64,000 bases of DNA from Girardinichthys multiradiatus (Eukaryota > Chordata > Actinopteri > Cyprinodontiformes > Goodeidae). Positions 15,201 to 27,200 of this stretch are shown here, piece after piece. Positions within the stretch are counted from its first letter, which is position 1, and each line of letters opens with the position of its first letter. Below the pieces are notes generated by a model. The model was not told where the DNA came from, did not search any database, and saw only the letters and a list, made by a program, of their open reading frames with translations. Both the position numbers and the translations under genes were made by a program. The stretch lies in NCBI RefSeq assembly GCF_021462225.1, contig NC_061815.1:45915986-45979985 (forward strand), given 5' to 3'.

Positions 15201-18200
15201 GACTGAATGATGGCAGTGTAGAAGATGACCAGCAGCTCCTGTGGAAGGTTGAACTTCTTGAGCTGCCTCAGGAAGTACAGTCTCTGCTGGGCCTTCTTTC
15301 GAACAGTGTCTATGTGTGATGACCATCTCAGGTCCTCAGAGATGGTGGTTCCTAAGAAGCTGAAGTGGTCCACGGCTGATACAATGTTGTTGAGGATGGT
15401 GAGGGGGGTGTATGGGGGTGGTGTTCTCCGAAGGTCCACCACCATTTCCACAGTCTTGAGTGGGTTGAGTTCAAGGTAGTTCTGACTGCACCAGTGTATC
15501 AGCCGATCCACCTGCTGTCTGTATGCAGACTCATCACCGTCCTGGATCAGTCCAATGACAGTGGTGTCGTCTGCAAACTTAAGGAGTTTCACGGACGAGT
15601 CCGATGAGGTGCAGTCATTTGTGTACAGAGAGAAGAGGAGTGGGGATAGAACACACCCCTGGGGGGACCAGTACTTCTTGATCTGGATCGGGAGAAGATG
15701 CTCCTCAGTCTCACCTGCTGCTGTCAGTCCGTCAGGAAGCTGTTGATCCACTGACAGGTGGAGGCTGGGATGTTGAGCTGTGTGAGCTTCTGGTGGAGGA
15801 TGTCTGGTATGATGGTGTTGAAGGCTGAGCTGAAGTCTACAAACAGGATCCTGGCGTACGTCCCTGGGTGGTCGAGGTGTTGCAGAATGAAGTGTAGACC
15901 TAAGTTAACAGCATCATCTGCCGACCTGTTTGCTCGGTAAGCAAATTGCAGGGGGTCCAGCAGGGGGCCTGTGATGTCTTTCAGGTGCTTCAACACCAGC
16001 TGCTCAAAGGATTTCATGACCACAGACGTCAGGGCTACAGGCCTGTAGTCATTTAATCCTACGATGGTGGGTTTCTTGGTCACTAGGATGATGGTGGATC
16101 GTTTGAGACAGCAGGGGACCTCACATTTCTCCAGTGATTTGTTGAAGATCCTTGTGAAGATCGGAGCGAGTTGATTTGCACAGGCTTTCAGGCATGATGG
16201 GGAGACGTTATCAGGTCCTCCAGCTTTCTTTGTTTTCATGTGCTGAAAGATCCTATTTACATCTTCCTCGGGGATCTTTAGTGCAGGCGGAGGATCTGAT
16301 GGTGGGGGTTTGGTAGCTTTCTGGGAAGAACTTGTTCCTGAATGGGATGTGGAGGGGATGATTTGAGGTGTGAATGGCTTCTTGTCATGTCTGCAGTAGA
16401 AGCCATTCAGACGGTTGGCCAGCAGACAACTCTGTTCAGGAAAGGTGGGGGGGCTCCTATAGGCAGTCAGGTTTCTCAGACCAGTCCATACAGCTGAAGT
16501 GTCACCAGTAGAAAGGCTGTTCTTAAGCTTCTCACTGTAGCTTCTCTTAGCTGCTTTGGTCTCCTTTGTTAGTCTGTTCCTGGCCTGCCTGTACCGCGCC
16601 CAATCTCCACTGCTGTGAGCTTCTTCCTTTTCCCTGCGCAGATTCCTGAGGTGTGGAGTAAACCATGGCTTGTTATTCCCAAAGGTGCAGAAGGTCTTGG
16701 TCTGCACACACATGTCCTCACAGAAACTGATGTATGATGTCACCACATCAGTTAGTTGGTTTAGGTCAGTGGCTGAGGTTTCAAAAACAGTCCAGTCTGT
16801 GCATTCAAAGCAGGCCTGTAGCATCTGCTTTGATTCCTCAGTCCACTTCTTAACAGTGTGAACCTTGGGTTTGGAAGCTCTTAGTCTCTGTCTGTAGGTT
16901 GGGATGAGGCGGATTAAGTAATGATCTGAAAAACCCAGAGAAGCCCTGGTAACAGCATGATATGAGTCCTTTAAAGCTGTGTAACAATGGTCCAGTGTGT
17001 TTTTGTCTCTGGTGGGACACTTAATATGCTGTCTGTATTTGGGGATACAAACTATATAAGCTACCATTGCTGCTAACAGGCTCCTCTGTGCCACACCCAA
17101 AATCCAGAAATATCGCTACTATAATATTAGAACACCACAATCTCAACAAAGACGATATGTACATGCTCAAAACAATAAAGGAGCGTGCTTTATCAACTGT
17201 AATGAGGAGGGTACTATGTGTACTATGATACACTCCAAAAGATATTTCCAAGACCTTGCAGATATGATACATATACTGGTAGATTCTTTTGTCATTGTGC
17301 AGTCTGAGACCAGTGAAAAACAGGCTTTCAGTTATACGTAAATGCAGTTAAGTTATTTAGTAAACTCATTTTTAAACAGATATTTAAAATGCCATTTCTT
17401 AAAACCACACTTGATAAAAGCCAAAATTAAACTTTGATGAGTAAATTTGTCAAGCTTCTCTACAGCACTAGAGTTGTAAGGAAAGTAAAGCAATTCAGAT
17501 GACGGTTCACAGCACTTTATGCTCTTAGATCGTGTAGCATTTCATTTCTTACCCGGGTAAAATTTGCACTAATCTGCAGCTGGGACAGGGACTGGCGGAT
17601 GCTGCGGCAAAGCTGGGCCGTGGTGGCGTCTGATTCTTCATCGTGACAGCCAGGGTCCTCGAGGGTGTGGTTGATGCTGCCGCGGACGCGGCTCAGGTTG
17701 AAATGAAGCCTCCCTTCTCCTTCTTGCAAGACCACCAGAGACACACTGACGTTCTCCAGGGCTTCTTTAGTTTCTCTCATGGCTGGAATGAAAGAAGACA
17801 ATGATGAGATGAAGTTATCAAGCTCCTCCCCTGTGGAACCAGCTCCCGGTTTTGGTCCGTGAGGCAGACACCCTGTCTACTTTTAAGGCTAGGCTTAAAA
17901 CTTTCCTTTTTGATAAAGCTTTTAGTTAGACTGGCATAGGCTATCTTCCTTATTTTTTACTTCCGCCTTCCTCCCTCCCATTTGGACGGAGTAAGGGGGA
18001 GTCAGGTTTAGCCTAAACCGGCTCAGTTATGGTTGAGGTGCAAACACACCCTCCATTTCTGCTACCTGTATGACCCCTTCTCTTTTCCAATGGTTATAAT
18101 CAGTCTGACAGAGGGAGGTATTCCCAATCCTTGTGGTTTTTAGTCTAACAATGGCCATCAGTGGGCTCTAGATGAACAAACCTTATCAGTTTATTATTTT

Positions 18201-21200
18201 ACTTAGTGCCCCACAGGTGGCCCGTTCTGGGGTGGCCGGGCTCTGGCGCTCAGTGGTGTGATCTGGCCTTCCCACGGTCCCGCGCCGTGGGGTGCCTTGA
18301 GACGACATTGTTGTAAATAAGCACTATATAAATGAATAAACTGAAACTATCTCTGTAGTTATGCTGCTATAGGCTTAGGCTGCTGGAGGACATAATGACC
18401 ACTTTCACCCTCTTCGCTACATTCTCATTCTACTCTCCAATTTTGTATTATTTGCTGTTATTTCAGCTTCTAACTTTATGTTTTCTCTCTTTTATCTTCC
18501 TAGAAGCTACACCTGGCCTGACTTTGTGTCTACCTGTGACACCTTTCTGGAGAGGGGCATCACCCAAGCTTCTGCTGGCAACAACTTAATGCTCACCTTC
18601 TACAGATGATCCACTTGCCCCTGTCTTTCAGTGTTTAACCCTTTCTCTCTCCTAGACATGGAAATTGACTGAGCTTTTACTGTAACTAATTATATGTGCT
18701 CTCTTTCAGACTCTAACCTTGAAAACTTGCTCAAAGTTGATCTGTTCTTTCTTTCTAGATGAAACGACTAAAGGAGCTACATCCATTAACATTTACTTTT
18801 CCTTCCCATAGAAAGTACTCCTGGATCAGTGCTTCTGTATTCTTTTTGTCTCTCTGCTCTGTTCTCTCAAACCCCCAGTCGGTCGTGGCAGATGGCCACT
18901 CATACTGAGCCTGGTTCTGCTGGAGGTTTCTTCCGTTTAAAAGGGAGTTTTTCCTCTCCACTGTCGCTACATGCATGCTCAGTATGAGGGATTGCTGCAA
19001 AGTCAACGCCAGTGACTGTCCACTGTCTCTACATGCTCATCCGGGAGGAGTGAATGCTGCAAGTCACTGACTGGATGCAATCTGCTGGGTTTCCTTAGAT
19101 AGAAAAACATTTTATCCAATTTGAATAAATAACTGAATCTGACTGAACTGTTCAATGGTTAGGATTAATTGGAATGTATGTACCTGACTTTCGTGAAGTG
19201 CCTTGAGACAACATGTGTTGTGAATTGGCGCTATATAAATAAACTGAATTGAATTGAATTGAAAAAGTGGATTTGGCTGCAGGTATGGGAAAACCAGTTT
19301 GCAAGGGGAAAAAAAGGTTATAAACTTCTAACAGAAAATTCCCTTTATTAAACTGACAAAACAGGAGAGTTCTTTATAGTTTACTATAATGTTTTATGGA
19401 TCAAGTCAAGGTTTGATTCTTCAGTATCCACCTCATGCAACTTACCACAGAATGACTAATAAGGACCCATGAAGCAGGAAATAATTAACGTAAATGTAGT
19501 AATTCTGTCCTGGTAAAATGCAGGATGAATAACATGATGTGTAGACATACACTAGTATCATAAAGAGGCTGAGTTTTGTGTCATTCTTCAACATAATTGG
19601 CCCAGTGTTTCAGTTGTATGTATGACAGCTTAGTTTTTATCATCAGCATACATACGCAGGAAGAAGACAAAATATATAATGTGTGCTTTTGTTACACGCA
19701 TTAAGACTCACACGGGGACACGTTAAGACTTGGAAATCACCAGGCCTGAGCTCATTACAACACAAAAGGCTCTTTCACACCTATGTGATAACTCATCTTC
19801 ATGCAACAGCTTTATTTTTTTTGTGCAGCAATGATTTAAATAATGGAAGATTTTTTTTATTATCTTTTTTTAAATATTTTTTATTGGAAGAGTTTTTATT
19901 ATTAATGATGTGAATGAGGAGCTCTTCCTTTTGTAACCAAGAGTTTTGCAAAGCAGCCGTCAGTGTTGCCTAACAGTCACATACAGTGCCTTGTGAAAGT
20001 ATTCAGCCCCCTTGAACTTTTCAACCTCTTGCCACATTTCAGGCTTCAAACATAAAGATATAAAATTCAAATTTTTTGTGAAAGAATCAACAAGTGGGAC
20101 ACAATCGTGAAGTGGAATGAAATTTATTGGAGGTGTCAAATTTTTTTAACAAATAAAAAACTGAAAAGTGGGGCGTGCAATATTATTCGGCCCCTTTGCG
20201 TTAATACTTTGTAGCGCCACCCTTTGCTGCAATTACAGCTGCAAGTCGCTTGGGGTTTGTGTCAATCAATTTTGCACATCGAGAGAATTGAAATTCTTGC
20301 CCATTCTTCCTTGCAAAACAGCTCGAGCTCAGTGAGGTTGGATGGAGAGCGTTCGTGAACAGCAGTCTTCAGCTCTTTTCACAGAAAAGATTGGATTGGA
20401 TTCAGGTCTGGACTTTGACTTGGCCATTCCAACACCTGGATACGTTTATTTATGAGGCATTCCATTGTAGATTTGGCTTTATGTTTTGATCATTGTCTTG
20501 TTGGAAGATAAATCTCCGTCTCAGTCTCAGGTCTCTTGCAGACTCCAACAGGTTTTCTCCCAGAATGGTCCTGTATTTGGCCCCATGCATCTTCCCATCA
20601 ATTTTGACCATCTTCCCTGTCCCTGCTGACGAAAAGCAGGCCCAAGCCATGATGCTGCCACCACCATGTTTGACAGTGGGGATGGTGTGTTCAGGATGAT
20701 GAGCTGTGTTGCTTTTACTCCAAACATATTGTTTTACATTGTGGCCAAACAGTTGGATTTTGGTTTCATCTGACCAGAGCACCTTCTTCCACATGTTTGA
20801 TGTGTCTCCTAGGTGGCTTGTGGCAAACTTTAAATGAGACTTTTTATGGATATCTTTGAGAAATGGCTTTCTTCTTGTCACTCTTCCATAAAGGCCAGAT
20901 TTGTGCAGCGTACGACTGATTGTTGTTCTATGGACAGACTCTCCCACCTCAGCTGTAGATCTCTGCAGTTCATCCAGAGTGATCATGGGCCTCTTGGCTG
21001 CATCTCTGATCAGTCTTCTCCTTGTTCGAGATGAAAGTTTAGAGGGACAGCCGGGTCTTGGTAGATTTGCAGATTTTAAATATGATTGCTTGCACAGTGC
21101 TCCTTGGGATGTTTAAAGCTTGGGAAATCTTTTTGTATCCAAATCCAGCTTCAAACTTCTCCACAACAGTATCTCGGACCTGCCTGGTGTGTTCCTTGGT

Positions 21201-24200
21201 CTTCATGATGCTCTCTGCGCTTTGAACAGAACCCTGAGACTATCACAGAGCAGGTGCATTTATACGGAGACTTGATTACACACAGGTGGATTCTATTTAT
21301 CATCATCAGTCATTTGGGACAACATTGGATCATTCAGAGATCCTCACTGAACTTCTGGAGTGAGTTTGCTGCACTGAAAATAAAGGGGCCGAATAATATT
21401 GCACGCCCCACTTTTCAGTTTTTTATTTGTTAAAAATGTTTGACACATCCAATACATTTCATTCGACTTCACGTTTGTGTCCCACTTGTTGTTGATTCTT
21501 CACAAAAAATTTGAATTTTATATCTTTATGTTTGAAGCCTGAAATGTGGCAAAAGATTGACCAGTTCAAGGGGGCCGAGTACTTTCACAAGGCACTGTAA
21601 CACCCTGTAGCAAACATTTTAAATTAAACAGGATAAGGAATAAGAAGATCCTCAAACAAAGATGAAAAATGCAAGGGGAGAAATGGCAACACTGATGCTG
21701 TAACTTGCAAAACACTTTGTGAAAAGAGAGGTGGTTAATTATAAATAATATATTCAGCTTTACAAGTACTTATTGACTGCCACTTGTTCTTTTTCAGGCG
21801 TGCCAAAGCTATGTGCAGTGCCATTCAAAAGTATTCACACTACTTTTTACATTTTGTCATCTTACACCCACCAACTATTTTACTGGGATTTTATTGGACA
21901 GACCACACAAAGTAGTGCAATGTTAAGTAGCTTGTATGGTAGGAAATTGGGAATCTAATGGTTTTCTTTCAATAATGGGTTTCTTCTTTCTACTCTTCCA
22001 TAAAGGCCAGATCTTTATAGTTTGTGACTAGTCAGGAGATTGTCCCACCAGAGCTGTGGATCTCTGCAGTTACTCCAGAGGGACCATGGCCCTCTCAGCT
22101 GCTTCTCTTCTTAGCTTGTGTTTAGGCAGTCATGTCTTGCCAGGTTTGCACCACTGTAATTCCCTTCCCAAGAATACTGTGTGAGATTTTAAAAGCTGGG
22201 ATATTGTTTTAGAACCTAACCCTGCTTGAAACGTCACCACAAATTTCTCCCTGACTTGTCTGATGTGTTTTTTGGTCTTTATGATGCTGTTTGTTCTCTA
22301 ATGTTACAGAACATTAGAGAACAAACAGCACAGAACAATTAGGTGACTTCTGAAGGCTACTAAGCTCACTGGATATTATTTCTCGGTATCAAAGGGAAGG
22401 GGGCTGAATATAATTACCAAACCATCCTTTACAGATTTTTGCTACTAAATTTGAAAACCATGATGAATTTGTATTTCAAGTCACAATTATGTACTATATT
22501 GTGTTGGTTTGGCACATTCAAATCCCAATAAAATACAGTGAAGTTTGTGATTGTAACATGACTAAATGTGGAAAAGTCTGAGGGTTGTGAACACTTTTGC
22601 AAAGCACTGCATATATTAGACGATTAGTCATATTTCTTTTGTTGTTGTAAGCAAACATTTTACCATGAGGGAACACAACTGAGATATTTGGATGCAGATG
22701 GATGTTGGTTTGGACCTTTAGTAAGATCAACAGATACATTTAACTTAAAACTGCACTTAACAACATTCTTACCCATGCAAATAAAAAAATAACCCTCTCC
22801 ACCTTAATGGAAATAGAAATCAAGCATGCTAAATTGAAAAGAAGAGCAGATTTAACCCTGAAAATGTATTCCATGATCGTCTTCCTCCTCGTGATTGTCT
22901 ACAAGGATCAAAGTCTGATTTAAAAAGATCATTTTATAACTGATATCACCACATGGTTTTGGACATTTGTCGTTAGATGTTGCATAGTGCAATTTTAATG
23001 TTGTAAATGTTGTCCATTAAGATGTGACTTGATGATCAGGGAGGTTCCATGTTTAAAGGAAAAAAACAAAAGGATCAAATAACGGGAGCAACTACAGCAG
23101 CAAACGTCACAACATTAGGGGTCAAACGACTGTGGATCATCAATAAGTTACTTAGTCGCTGAGTTACCTTTGATGGCTCTGTGGATTTTCACTTTATGAA
23201 AAAACGTACAAATATAAACAATAACAAGGAGTTATAATGATTAAAAGTTTTGGACTTATTTACAGGAACATTGCAAAAAAGTATTTGCTTTGAAAATGAC
23301 TAGATCCTAAGCTTTTTTCATAAAACAGATGTCAAGTTATACAATTTGTTGATAGAAGCTGGCAGTTTTACACTGCTGATAGTAAATTAAAGAGTTGATG
23401 TACCTCCAGCCATATTGAGCACTTGGTTTAAAGCAGGATGAACCTCCTTATTCAGCTGTTCATGTATCCTTCCACCCAGTAATGGACCTATGTCTGTAAG
23501 AAAACAGCAATAGATTATTAAGCAAATGTCAAATATACACTACTACTATTGTTATACATGGCTGCTAAAGAGAGTGTTACATATGAGCTGTGATTTTTGC
23601 AAGCTTTAACTTTCAAGAAAGAACTGCCTGCAGAAGAAAACTTGAATACTCAGGGGAAGCCTTCATTAGAGTCACAACTGGAGCTATCTAGACCCAGTTA
23701 TGTCGCTAATCAGTCGTAAAAACAAGTCATGGAAAAGGAGAAATAAACACAATGTATAAATCAAGAATAAAAGCTCAGTGAATCATTTATGCCCACTTAA
23801 TTCACTATCAGAGGCAGGAAGAATTTCTACTTACTATCTAGGTCATAGATGACTTTGTTCTTGGCAGTGGCGTATTGGGATATTAGGTAATCAATTTGCT
23901 GCAAACAGGAAACAGAGCAAAGCCAGTTTTACATGAAAGCATGCAAAAACTAGTTCATTAGTCTTATTGTACATTCCTACAGATTTTAATAAAAAATGAA
24001 GCAGATTTTATGGGACAATATAAGGAAGAACATTAGATAACATGATGAACATAAAATGTTCTCAAAACATGAACAAAACCCTCAAAACTGAGATCAAAAT
24101 TATTAAGAAATGGTAGTGCCCAACCCTAAAATTGAACTTTTTAAAGAAAAAGATAAAAACACCCACTCCTTAATATCACAAAAAGTTGTAATTTTTATAA

Positions 24201-27200
24201 CTTTTAAGCCTTTAATAATTGAGAAATAGCGGTTTACAGGCTTCACCAAAACCATCAGAAATGCAACAATATCATAATGTTTTCAACATATTTTTCCATC
24301 TTGGCTCTGGTGTCTCTCATCTGCCTCTTGGCAGTGGTCAATCTGTGGTTTAAGTAAAGCACAATTAGGTGCAGTGTTACCATGGTCCTTCTAGAAAATA
24401 AAATCAGCATTCAATAAAGCTTGTCGGCAAAGTATGCCTGGTAAACTACTGACGTGATAAAACACAGTAGACCAACCCTCAGAAGGTAGCATGGCAACCC
24501 AAATCATCACTGATTGTGGAATCCTGACACTGGACCTTAAGCTACTTGGAATTTGTATCTCTTCAGTCTTCCTCCACTTTTTCTCTTTTGTCCAGGTAAG
24601 AAGCTGCTGACATTGTCTTGGGGTCAGAAATGGCTTTAAACAAAGAATACAGCCATTGTATCCCAGATACTTCTGTTTGTGGTGGCTTTTGAACCACAGA
24701 CCCATGTCTTGTTAATCTCACCAAACGCTCCAAAGGATTGCTACACAAATCGTTTCTCAACACAGTGTTACTCCCTCCATTTTCTATGCTACTTTTTCCT
24801 TCCACTTAACTTTCCGTTAATATGCTTGGATACAGCCTTAAGTAGACAACCAACTTCCTGTCTTCTATTTGTGGCTAACCCTCCTCTCAATTACTGCCTG
24901 TGGACAACTGTCAAATCAGTAATCTTTCCCCATAACATAACATTTCTGCATTAGGATTCCAATTTAACTGGTTTTAAGTAATATTCTTGTTTTCTGTTTT
25001 ACAGAATTTGGTGTATTCATTAGCTGTAAGTCAAAATAATCAAAATTTACCGAAATAAACATCTGAAATATGTCACTCCTGGTGTAATACATCTATAAAA
25101 TAACAAAATGAGTTTCACTTTTCAGACTGAATTTTTGAAATTAATTAACTTTTAAATTTTAATGGGGCTGCACAGTGGCGCAGTTGATAGCACTCGCAGC
25201 AAGAAGGTCCTGGGACCGACTCCCGGGCGGGGACCTTTCTGCATGGAGTTTGCATGTTCTCCCCATGCATGTGTGGGTTCTCTCCAGGTACTCCAGCTTC
25301 CTCCCACAGTTCAAAAACATGACTGTTAGGTTAATTGGTCTCTCTAAATTGGCCTCAGGTGTGAATGAATGGGTGTGTGGTTGTTTGTCCTGTATGTCGC
25401 TGTGTTGCCCTGAGATGGACTGGCGACCTGTCCAGGGTGTACCCTGCCTCTCGCCCGTAGACTGCTGGAGATAGGCACCAGCTCCCCTGTGACCCACTAT
25501 AGAATTTGCGGTATAGCTGAATGAATGAATGAATGAATTAATTAATGAATGAATGATTTTATAATGTATTGAGAGGCAGCTGTTGGTGTCGTCTCACCAT
25601 TGGTGTGTCATTAGCAAAGGTGTGAAGGTCCCTCATGTTGCTGTTGACCAGGCGCCGTATGTTCTTCACCTGGGAGCTCAGGTTCTGGTTGGCTGCATAT
25701 GCACACAGAACTCCAATCCTGCAAACAATTGACAGATGCAAATTACAGTGTGGGGTGATTGCATGTCATCAGCAGTAGGGGTCAGTCTTTCCCTCCCTTA
25801 CTATACAACAAGGGGCACCTGTAGAAAAAGGTAATGTTATTATATAAATCCAACATAAATTACAGTAAAAAGTTATACAGCAAAACAATGATTGCAGTTT
25901 GTTTACAGACATTTAATCTAAGGACACATGATGCAAACAACTCTAAATTTAATGTAAAAACCGAAATGCATGAAGTAGGACATTAAAGTGAGTCTCTTGT
26001 AGGCTTTGAACAAACCTGAGAAGCTCACAGGCTTAATTAGGAAGCAACATCAAAAGAGCTAGCCCATAATACTTGGCTGTTTCCATGACTCATTTTCATC
26101 CCATCTGATATTCCTGCTAAGCACCTCACAGCTACCCCTGCCATTGTAAGTCTGTCCGGGTGTTCCTGTGAGTACGGTTGTAGCTCTTGGGGTGAACAAC
26201 TTCAGAAAAAATGGCTCAAAAAGAAAAAAAATGTTTGATGGATTCTGAAGAAGCCAGAATTCATGAAGTGGGATTGAGCACAGCAAACCTCTTTCACAGA
26301 AATGCCTTGGTGGAATAAGCAGCTTTATGAATGATGTAAGATGAGTTGCTGAGAAGAATAACAAAAGGACTGACTCAGTTGCCACTGGGATGGTTTAGAT
26401 CAATAGAAATGAATCAGGTTTTTGTGACTCATTGAATAAAAAAGCAGTGTGAGCGTGAGTGTGTGTGCCTGTTGTTAAGCATAAGTACAAAAGCAGCTTG
26501 TACATATATGATGTAGTGAAGATGATGTGTGTAGTTTATGCTTACAGGGTTCTGAGCAGCAGCCACTGCATTAGTCACAGTCTGGCGTCATGAATATAAT
26601 CTGATGTGACATTAAACTGAAGACATTTTCCACATTAGGGATTGTAAGGTCTGTTAAGACTGGGTACAACTGTTATAGATTTCATCTAACACCCCTAAAT
26701 GTGTACATAGTAGTTAAGTTCTTTTCTGCAGAACAAAAGCTAGTGAGATATAAAGTTATTTATTTTTCATACATATATTTATATAAAGTACCGGGTTGGA
26801 CCCACTTTTGCCTTCAGAACTGCCTTAATCCTTCGTGGCATAGATTCAACCAGGTACTGGAAACATTCCTCAGAGAGTTTGGTCCACATTGACATGATAG
26901 CATCACACAGATGCTACAGATTTGTCGGCTGCATCCATGATGCGAATCTCCCGTTCCACCACATCCCAAAGGTGCTCTATTGGATTGAGATCTGGTGACT
27001 GTGGAGGCCAATTGAGTCCAGTGAACTCATTGTCATGTTCAAGAAACCAGTCTGAGATGATTCGTGCTTTATGACATGGCGCGTTATCCTGCTAGAAGTA
27101 ACCATCAGAAGATGGGTACACTGTGGTTATAAAGGGATGGACATGGTCAGCAACAATACTCAATTGGTACTATGGGCCCCAAAGTGTGCCAAGAAAATAT

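Larger units (their letters stand above)
13830..17552 (-). other. prom1 intron between exons 7 and 8
   Basis: 3723-nt intron in which a LINE copy fills 14717-17130 in the same orientation as the gene. A second short LINE tail relic lies near 14010-14190. The rest is plain. Confidence 0.8.
17783..23403 (-). other. prom1 intron between exons 6 and 7
   Basis: 5621-nt intron. It contains two LINE 3' fragments (17819-18345, 18360-19262), one near full-length Tc1 element (19984-21597) and one deleted Tc1 derivative (21812-22612). The region 22620-23403 shows nothing I recognise. Confidence 0.8.
23899..25597 (-). other. prom1 intron between exons 4 and 5
   Basis: 1699-nt intron with a Tc1-like transposase relic (24240-24800) and a SINE copy ending at 25557, only about 40 nt from exon 4's donor. 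Confidence 0.8.
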
